DNA of 64,000 nucleotides, taken from Chersky-840 sp963794615. GTDB taxonomy: Bacteria; Actinomycetota; Acidimicrobiia; Acidimicrobiales; UBA8190. The position numbers were made by a program, and so were the translations under genes. Each line of letters opens with the position of its first letter. Positions within the stretch are counted from its first letter, which is position 1. The stretch covers positions 1,196,506-1,260,505 of the forward strand of contig CAWCEP010000005.1 in NCBI GenBank assembly GCA_963794615.1. Reading direction: 5' to 3'. Shown in pieces: positions 11,292 through 19,470 of this stretch. The notes under the pieces are model-generated. The model did not search any database and was not told the DNA's origin. It worked only from the letters and a program-made list of their open reading frames with translations.

Positions 11292-11564
11292 TCAGCGGCG
11301 CCGCACCGTCACGCGATCGCGGGCGGCCAGGTCGGTCCACAAGGCGTCCTGCCGTCGCTGGGCCTCGATCCGGCCCGTGTCCACGGCGTCGCGCACCCGC
11401 TCGGCCGCACCCCGCCGGGTGCGCCCGACGATCGAGGCGACCTCGGTCGCCACCGCCGTGGGCCGCACACGCTGCGAGAGCCGCTCGACCCGGCGACGCG
11501 TCCACACGGTGCCGCTCACACCGAGTGCGGCGCCGACGGCGAGCCACAGGGGCCGGCGGATCAA
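11292..11564 (-). CDS. Small membrane protein, DUF6167-like
   Basis: A 90-residue protein with one N-terminal hydrophobic segment (PLWLAVGAALGVSGTVW) followed by a basic, helical tail. The start is inferred: a TTG at 11564 overlaps the TGA of the preceding DUF948 gene (TTGA), a translational-coupling arrangement. The position between a DUF948 protein and alaS matches the DUF6167 proteins seen in Streptomyces and relatives; that family name rests on context and general shape, not on an alignment. Function is unknown. Confidence 0.6.
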   Translation of the reverse strand: MIRRPLWLAVGAALGVSGTVWTRRRVERLSQRVRPTAVATEVASIVGRTRRGAAERVRDAVDTGRIEAQRRQDALWTDLAARDRVTVRRR

Positions 11565-12061
11565 CGCGGCGCCCCGGCGTGGCGACGGCGAGGTCGGGCC
11601 CGGCCCGGTGTGCCGTGCCCGTTGTCGGACGGGTCCTCGGGTCGAAGTGGATCGGCGCGGCGGGCCCGGCTCTTCGCCCCGGCCGCGGGCCGCGCATCGG
11701 GGCCGGGGCGGCGCCCGAAGAACCGTCGCGTGGCACTGCCCAGCCCGGTGCTGTAGGCGAGGACCTTCACCACCGGGTTGGAGAAGGCGCGGTAGGCGAG
11801 GCGCGACGCCGAGTCCACCGTCGACGACACCGCCTCGGCCGAGTCGAGGACGTCGCCGACCCGCACCATCTCGGTGGCGGCCTGGTCGACGACCACGCGC
11901 GCCCCGTGCACCAACGGCACCGTCTCTTGTCGCAACTCGTCGACGGCTCGGCCCAGCTCGCGCACGCGCCGGCTCAGCACGACCACGACCCCGACGAGCA
12001 CGAGCGATGCCGTGCCGGCGGCGATGGCGGCGACGAGCGCAGCGACGTTGTCGGCGGACAT
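11561..12061 (-). CDS. DUF948-like membrane protein
   Basis: A 166-residue protein with a single N-terminal membrane segment (ALVAAIAAGTASLVLVGVVVVLS). An amphipathic helical region follows (RRVRELGRAVDELRQETVPLVHGARVV split over several turns) that resembles DUF948, the family of general-stress-like coiled proteins encoded upstream of alaS in actinobacteria. The C-terminal 50 residues are basic and disordered (GRRPGPDARPAAGAKSRARR). It is translationally coupled to the next small gene. Function is unknown. Confidence 0.7.
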   Translation of the reverse strand: MSADNVAALVAAIAAGTASLVLVGVVVVLSRRVRELGRAVDELRQETVPLVHGARVVVDQAATEMVRVGDVLDSAEAVSSTVDSASRLAYRAFSNPVVKVLAYSTGLGSATRRFFGRRPGPDARPAAGAKSRARRADPLRPEDPSDNGHGTPGRARPRRRHAGAPR

Positions 12062-12086
12062 GGCGAGCCAAGCCTACGGCGCCGGG

Positions 12087-15046
12087 TCAGGGAGCACCGA
12101 TTCCCACCATGGGCCGGGTGAGCCGGATGTCGCCGGTCGAACCGAAGAACCCGCCGTAGGTCCCACCGAAGGAGAAGATGCCCCCGTCCGATGCCACCAA
12201 CCAGTAGCCGTTGCCGTCGGGGGTGGCCGCCATGCCCACCACCGGCTTGGTGAGCCTGAGGTTGCCCGTCGACCCGTGGAAGGCGGCGTCGCCGAAGGAG
12301 AAGATGCCGCCGTCGGATGCCACCAACCAGTAGCCGCCCCCGTCGGGGGTGGTGGCCATCCCGACCACAGGCTTGGCGAGCACCGTGCCCCCCATCGACC
12401 CGCGGAAGGCGGCGTCGCCGAAGGAGAAGATGCCGCCGTCGGACGCCACCAACCAGTAGCCGCCCCCGTCGGGGGTGGCCGCCATGCCCACGATCGGCTT
12501 GGTGAGCTTGATGTTGCCCGTCGAACCGTGGAAGGCCGCGTCGCCGAAGGAGAAGACGCCACCGTCGGAGGCGACGAGCCAGTAACCGCCCCCGTCGGGG
12601 GTGGCCGCCATACCCACCACCGGCTTGGTGAGCCTGAGGTTGCCCGTCGACCCGTGGAAGGCGGCGTCGCCGAAGGAGAAGATGCCGCCGTCGGACGCCA
12701 CCAACCAGTAGCCGTTGGAGGAGGGGGTCGAGGCCATGCCCACGATCGGTTGATCGAGCGGCCTACCCCCCATCGATCCGAAGTACCCCATCTGCCCAAA
12801 GGAGAAGACGCCGCCGTCGGATGCCACCGTCCGGTACCCCCGGGGCCCGAGATAGGTGAAGGGCATACTGCCGTCGAACCCGAGGGCGTCGGTGCCCGCC
12901 TTCACGATCACGTCCGTCGTCGCCCATCCCCCCGTGGGAGACACCGGGGTGACGACGGTCACCGACGACGACGTGAGCGCGGTGATCACGCCGGGGTTGC
13001 CGTTGCCGAAATCGACCTCGGTCACCCCCGACAGGTTCGACCCCGACACCGTCACGGTGGTGCCGCCCCCGGCCGGCCCCGACGACGCCGAGACCGCGCT
13101 CACCACGGGGCACGTCGCGCCCGGGGGGGCACGCAGGCGACCCACGAGCGCATTGGCGATCGGGGTGCCGAGCCCGGTAGCAGGGTCGTAGCCGGGGGTG
13201 GCCCGGTAGTACGGCCCGGCCGGGCTGCGGGGGGGGTTGCTCGGGGCCGAGCCGACCGGCTGGTTGTTGCCGACGGTGACGTCGTCGAAGACCGGGCTGC
13301 CCCCACACTGGGCCTGGTACAGGGTGGGGTTCATGAAGCCCACCGACGGTTGTCCGGCGTCGGCCAGGGCCACCAGCGCCGACCACAGCGGCGACGACAT
13401 GCTCGTCCCCCCGATGCGCACCCACCCCCCGCTGACGCACGAGCAGAAGATGGCGAGGCCGGTGCGGGGGTCGGCGTCCGACGCCACGTCGGGGACCTCC
13501 CGGCACGACAACGTGCCCCCGCCCGAGCTGAAGGGACAGGGCTGCGCCCCGGTGAAGGGGTCTTGCGCCTTGGTATAGGAGCTCTGGACGCCCGGGCCCC
13601 GTTGCCACGCCGGCATGGTCCACGTGGTGGAGATCCCACCCCCACCCGTGCCCGTGAACAGGCCGGAGTTCCACACCGATTCGGTCGCGGGCGGCCCGAG
13701 GGCATCGAGGGTGGTCCCGCCGACGCCGGTCACCCACGGCTGGCTGGCGGGGTCGTCGACCTGGAGCCGAGCGTCGCTGGAGCTCGGAAAGCCGTAGCAG
13801 TCCTCGGACCCTTCGTCACCGGCGGCGGCCACCACCGTCTGGCCCTGGGCCACCGCCTGTTGGAACATCGAGGCCTCCGCCTCGATGTAGGCGGTCGGCA
13901 GCTGCGCTTCGCACTCCCCCCAACTGGTGGAGATCACCCCCGCGCTGTCGCTGTCGATCATGCGGGCGTAGGTGTCGAGGGGCCCCGTCCCGTTGTTGGG
14001 ACCGACGTAGACCTTGACGTTCACGCTCGGCGCCATGCCGATGACCATCTCGATGTCGAGCGCCGCCTCACCCGCGCCGGAACCGGCGTTGGGGTTGGCG
14101 CCGTCCACGCTCACCGCGCTCACCGACGCGCCGATGGCCGGTGCGTAACAGTTCTTGAAGGCGTTGATGTCGGACTGGAGGAAGGGCTCCAACTCGTAGA
14201 TGGCCACCGTCACGCCGGCGCCTTCGTCGCCCGAATAGAGGCTCGAGAACGAGTACGCCGATGCCAATTGGTCGACGGTGAGCGCGCCGCGCTCGAGCCG
14301 TCGGACTGGATCGTGTTCTCACACCCCGCCGTGGGGGTGGGCCCCGCCGCCCGGGGGGCGACACCGGCACCCGCCCCGGTCTGGCCCGTCGCCGAGTGGC
14401 CCGTCAGCGGCACCGCGACGGCGGAACGGACCAGTTGGGGCACCGGTCGGCTCAGGTCGTCGAGCCCCGTCACCCCGTAGAGGTCCCCCGCCAGCGCACT
14501 GGGCACGAGCGGCTCGGCATCGGGGGCGCGCACGATCCGGCCCGAGGGCAGGCGGTACTGCTCGAGGCCCACCGAGAAGGCCTCGTCCACCTGCGCGGCC
14601 GTCCCCGAGACGGGGACGATGAGCCCGTCACCCGACGTGGGCCCGACGCTGAGCCCGCGGCCCTCGAGCCAGGCGCGTACCGACGAGATGGTGGACGGGC
14701 GGGGCCCGAAGGCCCGGGCGAACTCCCCCGGGGCGAGATAGTGCCGGAACGACGGCGTGCCCGGCGTCGACACCGCCGTGTCGAACGCGTCCAGCCCGGC
14801 CTGGTCGCGGGGCTTGAGCACCACGTCGCCGCGCACCACCGTGGCCGGGGCCACGGCGCGCAGCGCCCGGGCCCCGCTCGGGAGGGTGGGGACACTGCGG
14901 GTGCTGCGCACCCAGGACCGGGGCGTCGACGGCGGCGCGGCGGCGCGCGCCCCCACCGCCGAGCCCGCCACCACGGCGGCCGTGACCGCCAGACAGGCGC
15001 CCGCCGCCGCGACCCGGCGCCGATGTCCGGCACGACCGAGGATCAC
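12087..15046 (-). CDS. Secreted S53 (kumamolisin/sedolisin) protease with C-terminal repeats (one frameshift)
   Basis: Secreted serine-carboxyl peptidase, about 986 residues once the frame is repaired. Order: signal peptide (VAAAGACLAVTAAVVAGSAVGARAA); activation pro-domain (LKPRDQAGLDAFDTAVSTPG, FRHYLAPGEFARAFGP); catalytic domain with the Glu/Asp pair in GEAALDIEMVIGMAP and the serine in GGTSMSSPLWSALV; an IPT/TIG-like domain (SSGPAGGGTTVTVSGSNL); then six repeats of about 42 residues. GTG 15046 lies 5 bases after the rarA stop. One base appears to be missing near 14283-14297, between the ENTIQSDGSS and ALTVDQLASAYSF segments, so the pro-domain and protease lie in different frames. Such enzymes usually work at acid pH. 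Its insertion among housekeeping genes is unusual. Confidence 0.88.
12090..12836 (-). repeat. Six tandem 126-bp coding repeats
   Basis: Five units of 42 residues and a final one of 39 form the C-terminus of the S53 protease. The unit pattern is YWLVASDGGIFSFGDA, then AFHGSTGNLRLTKPVVGMA and TPDGGG. Nucleotide identity between units is high (the stretch around gtcgccgaaggagaagatgcc recurs). The periodic FSFGDAAFHGSTG blades suggest a beta-propeller-like surface domain. I know this repeat mainly from Acidimicrobiia proteins. Confidence 0.85.
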
Positions 15047-15051
15047 AGCGC

Positions 15052-16398
15052 TCAATCTTCTCCGTCCTCGGGGTCGTCCCCCCCGACGCCACGGCGACGG
15101 CGCAGGCGTTCTCCGAGCGCCGCCTCCGCACCGTGCCCGCTGGGCTCGTAGTACACGTGCCCCGCCACCTGCGGTGGACGGTAGTCCTGTTCCACCCAGC
15201 CCCGGGGGTCGTCGTGGGGATACCGGTACCCCTCGCCGTGCCCGAGCTCGGTCGCCGACCGGTAGCTGGCGTCGCGCAGGTGGGTGGGGACATCGGCCCG
15301 CGGCCCCTCGCGGGCGTCGGACCGGGCCCGCCCCAGGGCGGTGGTGACCCGGTTCGACTTGGGCGCGCACGCCAGGTAGACGACGGCCTGGGCCAGGTTG
15401 AGCTGGGCTTCGGGCAGGCCCACGAATTCCACCGCCCGGGCCGCGGCGTCGGCCACCACCAGGGCGAGGGGATCGGCCAGCCCGACGTCCTCGCTGGCCA
15501 GGATCACGAGGCGTCGGGCGATGAACCGGGCGTCTTCGCCGCCCTCGAGCATGCGGGCGAACCAGTACAGAGCGGCATCGGGGTCCGACCCCCGAACGGA
15601 CTTGATCAGCGCGCTCACCTGGTCGTAGTGGGCGTCGGCGCCCTGGTGCAGCAGCCGCCCCGCCCGGGCCCGGTCCACGACGGCGGCGGTGATGGGCTCC
15701 GCCCCCGCCAGGGCCACCGCCACCTCCAGGGTCCCGAGGGCGGCCCGGGCGTCGCCGTCGGCCACCGACACCATCGCCGCCACGGCGTCGTCGTCAGCCC
15801 GGGCCTGCTCGACCTCGAGGCCGCGCCGGATCACCTCGGCGATGTCCTCGTCCCCGAGCGGCTCCAGGCGCCACAACGTGGCCCGGCTCAGCAGGGGGGA
15901 ATTGACGGAGAAGAACGGGTTCTCGGTGGTGGCCCCGATCAGGACCACGAGGCCCTCTTCCACCGCCGGGAGCAGGGCGTCCTGCTGCGACTTGTTGAAC
16001 CGGTGGACCTCGTCGACGAAGAGGATGGTGCCCCGGCCCTGTTCGCCGAGCAGGCGACGGGCGTCGTCGATGGCGGCGCGCACGTCGGCGACGCCCGCGT
16101 TCACCGCCGAGAGGGGCACGAAGGCCTTGGCCGTGGTGGCCGCCACGACCTGAGCGAGCGTTGTCTTGCCCGTCCCGGCCGGTCCCCACAGGATCGCCGA
16201 GGTCAGGCGGTCCGCCTCGATGAGCACCCGCAGGGGCGCCTCGGGAGCGACCAGATGGCGCTGGCCCACGATGTCGTCGAGGGTCCGGGGCCGCAGCCGC
16301 GCCGCCAGCGGGGCCCGCTGCCGGAGCTGGTCGGCCGCGGCCTGGGCGAAGAGGTCAGGTGGTCCCGGGCCGCCTCGACGCGGTGCCCGGCTCGCCAT
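15052..16398 (-). CDS. rarA: Replication-associated recombination protein RarA/MgsA
   Basis: AAA+ ATPase of 448 residues that acts at stalled replication forks. The N-terminal RPRTLDDIVGQRHLV is followed by Walker A GPAGTGKTTLA, Walker B ILFVDEVHRFNKSQQDALLP and the sensor segment VVLIGATTENPFFSVNSPLLSR split over two strands. The C-terminal tetramerisation domain contains ARFIARRLVILASEDVGLADP and LPEAQLNLAQAVVYLA, both family signatures. The extreme C-terminus is acidic. It lies between aspS and the S53 protease; the same aspS-rarA-alaS order is found in mycobacteria. Confidence 0.95.
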   Translation of the reverse strand: MASRAPRRGGPGPPDLFAQAAADQLRQRAPLAARLRPRTLDDIVGQRHLVAPEAPLRVLIEADRLTSAILWGPAGTGKTTLAQVVAATTAKAFVPLSAVNAGVADVRAAIDDARRLLGEQGRGTILFVDEVHRFNKSQQDALLPAVEEGLVVLIGATTENPFFSVNSPLLSRATLWRLEPLGDEDIAEVIRRGLEVEQARADDDAVAAMVSVADGDARAALGTLEVAVALAGAEPITAAVVDRARAGRLLHQGADAHYDQVSALIKSVRGSDPDAALYWFARMLEGGEDARFIARRLVILASEDVGLADPLALVVADAAARAVEFVGLPEAQLNLAQAVVYLACAPKSNRVTTALGRARSDAREGPRADVPTHLRDASYRSATELGHGEGYRYPHDDPRGWVEQDYRPPQVAGHVYYEPSGHGAEAALGERLRRRRGVGGDDPEDGED

Positions 16399-16433
16399 CG
16401 GTGTGTCCGCTTCCCGGTCGCCGGGTGCCGGGC

Positions 16434-18176
16434 TCAGTCGCCCGCAGGGGTGATGCGCAGGCCCAGGTCGCGCAGCACCCGCTCCGACAGCGCCTTGGGC
16501 GCACCGGTCATGGGGTCGGTGCCGGACTGGGTCTTCGGATAGGCGATGACCTCACGGAGGTTCTCCTCTCCCGACAGCACCGCCACGAAGCGGTCCACCC
16601 CGATCGCGAACCCGCCGTGCGGGGGGGCGCCGTAGCGGAACGCCCCCAGGAGGAACCCGAAGCGGGCCTCGGCCTCGTCCGGGCTGATGCCCAGCGCATC
16701 GAAGACCCGGCGCTGGATGTCCTCGCGGTGGATACGGATCGACCCCGAGCCGAGCTCCCAGCCGTTGAGGACGAGGTCGTAGGCCTGGGACCGCACCCGG
16801 GTGGGATCCGACTCGAGCAGGTCGAGGTCGTCGGGATGGGGCATCGTGAAGGGGTGGTGGGCGGCCAGGGGATTGCCCTCGTCGTCGGTGCCGTCGAAGA
16901 GGGGGAATTCCGTCACCCACAAGAAGCGCCGCTCGCCCTCCCCCACGGGGGGACGACCCAGGTCGAGACGAATCTGCCCGAGGACCTCACACGCCGTGCG
17001 CCACACGTCCGCCACCACCAGCACCAGGTCTCCGGCGCCGGCGCCGGTGGCCGTCACGATGGCGGTGCGCTCGTCGTCGGAGAGGACCTTGTCGAGCGGC
17101 GACGTCAACGCCACCGGCGCGTCCGACTCGACCTTGAACCAGGCCAGGCCCTTGGCACCGAGCTCCTTGGCCCGGTCCACGAGACCGTCGAGACGGTTGC
17201 GCCCGAGCCCGGCCCCGTCGGGCACCCGGATCGCCTTGACGCACGGCGCCGCGAAGGCGCGCACCTCGGTGCCCGAGAAGACCGGCCCCAGGTCGACGAG
17301 CTCCATCCCGAAGCGCACGTCGGGCTTGTCGACGCCGAACCGGTCCAGGGCGTCGTGCCATGTCATCCGCTCGATGGCCGCGGGGGTCTCGCCCACGGCC
17401 GCTTCGGTGGCGTCGACCACGGCCACGGTGATGGCGTCCTGCACGTCCGCCTCGGTGACGAACGACGCCTCGATGTCGAGCTGGCTGAACTCGAATTGGC
17501 GATCGGCGCGCAGGTCCTCGTCGCGCAGGCAACGGGCGATCTGGAAGTAGCGGTCCATGCCCGCCACCATGAGTAGCTGCTTGGCGATCTGGGGGCTCTG
17601 GGGCAGGACGTAGAACTTGCCCCGGTTCAACCGCGACGGCACCGCGAACTCGCGTGCCCCTTCCGGGGTGGGGGTCCACAGCAGCGGCGTCTCCACCTCG
17701 CAGAAGCCCTGGCGCACCATGGCCGCCCGCATGGCGCCGAGTACCCGGCTCCGCAGGCGGAGGTTGTGCTGCATGTGGGGCCGGCGCAGGTCCACGAACC
17801 GGTATTTGAGGCGCACCGCCTCGTCGACCTCGGCCCGGTCGTCGACGGGGAAGGGCGGCGGCTCGGCTTGGGACAGGACCTCGACCTCGACCTCGACCAA
17901 CTCGACCTCACCGGTGGGCAGCTCGGCGTTGACGGTGCCCTCGGGACGAAACCGCACCGTGCCCTCGACCCGCACCACCCATTCGCTGCGGACGTCGATC
18001 GTGCCATCCACCACGCACTGGAGGATGCCGCTGTAGTCGCGCAGGTCGAGGAACGACAGGTGCTCCCCGTGCTCGCGCCGTCTCGCCACCCAGCCACACA
18101 GCGCCACCCGCTCGCCGACGTGCTCGGCCCGCAGCTCGCCGCACAGATGGGTCCGCATCCCGGTGGTGGCCGTCAT
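16434..18176 (-). CDS. aspS: Aspartyl-tRNA synthetase
   Basis: Class II synthetase of 580 residues with the usual bacterial architecture. The N-terminal OB-fold anticodon domain has LCGWVARRREHGEHLSFLDLRD. The catalytic core includes RFVDLRRPHMQHNLRLRS, FCEVETPLLWTPTPEGAREF (motif 1 region), FQIARCLRDEDLRADRQFEF (motif 2), the GAD insertion, and motif 3 GGFAIGVDRFVAVLSGEENLR. ATG 18176 overlaps the hisS stop (ATGA), which settles the start against the longer ORF. Whether it is discriminating or also makes Asp-tRNA-Asn cannot be decided here. Confidence 0.96.
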   Translation of the reverse strand: MTATTGMRTHLCGELRAEHVGERVALCGWVARRREHGEHLSFLDLRDYSGILQCVVDGTIDVRSEWVVRVEGTVRFRPEGTVNAELPTGEVELVEVEVEVLSQAEPPPFPVDDRAEVDEAVRLKYRFVDLRRPHMQHNLRLRSRVLGAMRAAMVRQGFCEVETPLLWTPTPEGAREFAVPSRLNRGKFYVLPQSPQIAKQLLMVAGMDRYFQIARCLRDEDLRADRQFEFSQLDIEASFVTEADVQDAITVAVVDATEAAVGETPAAIERMTWHDALDRFGVDKPDVRFGMELVDLGPVFSGTEVRAFAAPCVKAIRVPDGAGLGRNRLDGLVDRAKELGAKGLAWFKVESDAPVALTSPLDKVLSDDERTAIVTATGAGAGDLVLVVADVWRTACEVLGQIRLDLGRPPVGEGERRFLWVTEFPLFDGTDDEGNPLAAHHPFTMPHPDDLDLLESDPTRVRSQAYDLVLNGWELGSGSIRIHREDIQRRVFDALGISPDEAEARFGFLLGAFRYGAPPHGGFAIGVDRFVAVLSGEENLREVIAYPKTQSGTDPMTGAPKALSERVLRDLGLRITPAGD

Positions 18177-19462
18177 TGGTCTTCTCTCGTCTCCGTCGCA
18201 GGTCGCGCCGCCAGCCAGTCGACCACCGAGGCCCGGGGCACGGCGACCTGGGGTCCCTCGTGGCGAAGGGGCCTCGCCGTCACGACGTCCTCGGCCAGCT
18301 CCTCGGGGCCCACGATGAGCGCGTAGCGCGCCCCCGAGCGATCCGCCTGTTTGAGCTGCGCCTTGAGCGAACGGCCATCGTAGGCGCGCACCGCCCCCAG
18401 CCCGGCCCGGCGCAACTGGGCGCACAGCCCAACCGCCGCCTTTCCGCCGGTGACGTCCACCACGAAGGCGTCGGGCGGGGGCGGGTCCACCGCGAACACA
18501 CCCTCGGCATCACAGGCGAGGAGCAGCCGCTCGATGCCGATGCCGAAGCCGATGCCGGGGCTGGACGAACCCCCGATCGCTTCGGCCAGCCCGTCGTAGC
18601 GTCCCCCGCCGCCGATGGCGTTCTGGGCCGAGGTGAGCGACGTCGCCGCGAATTCGAAGGTGGTGCGGGTGTAGTAGTCGAGGCCGCGCACCAGTCGCGG
18701 CTCGAGGCGGTACGCCACGCCGAGCTCGTCGAGGCCGTCGCGCACCCGGGCCAGGTGGGCGGCACACGCCTCGTCGAGGTAGTCGGTGATGCGCGGCGCC
18801 GCCTCGGTGACGGCCCGGCACTCCGGGCGCTTGCAGTCGAGGACCCGCAGCGGATTGACCCGGTACCGCTCCCGGTGCTCGTCGCACAGCTCGGTGGCGT
18901 GCTCCTCGAGATACTCGAGCAACGCGGTTGTGTAGACGGCCCGGCACTCCCCGCACCCCATGGAATTCAGCGCCAGGTCGACGTGACCGAGCCCCAGCCA
19001 CGCGTAGAAGTCGGCGGCGAGGGTGATCACCTCGACGTCGACGTCGGGGTCGTCGGTGCCGAGCACCTCCACCCCGAGCTGGTGGTGCTGCTTGTACCGG
19101 CCCGCCTGGGGGCGTTCGTAGCGGAAGGCCGGCGTGACGTACCACGCCTTCCACGGCACCGGCGGGTGGTGCTGGACGAAGGCCCGCACCACCGAGGCGG
19201 TGCCCTCGGGACGCAGCGCCACCTCCCGCCCGCCGCGATCGGCGAACTCGTACATCTCCTTGCGCACCACGTCGCTCTCGTCCCCGATGCCGCGCCGGAA
19301 GAGCTGGGCGTCCTCGAACATGGGGCTGACCACGAGGCCGAACCCGGCCCGTTGGGCGCGCCGGGCGAACTCGGCCACGAGCCGCTCCCAGCGCGCCGAC
19401 TCGGGCCACAACACGTCATGGGTCCCCGCGGGGGCGCGCAGCGGCGCCACGTGATCGTCCAC
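18173..19462 (-). CDS. hisS: Histidyl-tRNA synthetase
   Basis: Class II synthetase of 429 residues. It begins with APAGTHDVLWPESARWERL. The motif 2 region reads FRYERPQAGRYKQHHQLGVE, the histidine-specific motifs are LVRGLDYYTRTTFEF and GGGRYDGLAEAIGG, motif 3 is GIGFGIGIERLLL, and a C-terminal anticodon domain closes the protein. GTG 19462 is chosen because it begins just before the conserved N-terminus and 8 bases after the relA stop; the open frame further upstream lies inside relA. It overlaps aspS by 4 bases. The relA-hisS-aspS order is conserved in actinobacteria. Confidence 0.95.
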   Translation of the reverse strand: MDDHVAPLRAPAGTHDVLWPESARWERLVAEFARRAQRAGFGLVVSPMFEDAQLFRRGIGDESDVVRKEMYEFADRGGREVALRPEGTASVVRAFVQHHPPVPWKAWYVTPAFRYERPQAGRYKQHHQLGVEVLGTDDPDVDVEVITLAADFYAWLGLGHVDLALNSMGCGECRAVYTTALLEYLEEHATELCDEHRERYRVNPLRVLDCKRPECRAVTEAAPRITDYLDEACAAHLARVRDGLDELGVAYRLEPRLVRGLDYYTRTTFEFAATSLTSAQNAIGGGGRYDGLAEAIGGSSSPGIGFGIGIERLLLACDAEGVFAVDPPPPDAFVVDVTGGKAAVGLCAQLRRAGLGAVRAYDGRSLKAQLKQADRSGARYALIVGPEELAEDVVTARPLRHEGPQVAVPRASVVDWLAARPATETREDQ

Positions 19463-19470
19463 CGCCGGGC

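Noticed and set aside
12090..12836. CRISPR-like periodic repeats
   Set aside because: Period is 126 bases, the repeats are in frame and encode the protease C-terminus; there are no short direct repeats with unique spacers.
11874..14480. An 868-codon plus-strand ORF with internal repeats
   Set aside because: Antisense of the S53 protease; its repeats mirror the coding repeats of the protease.
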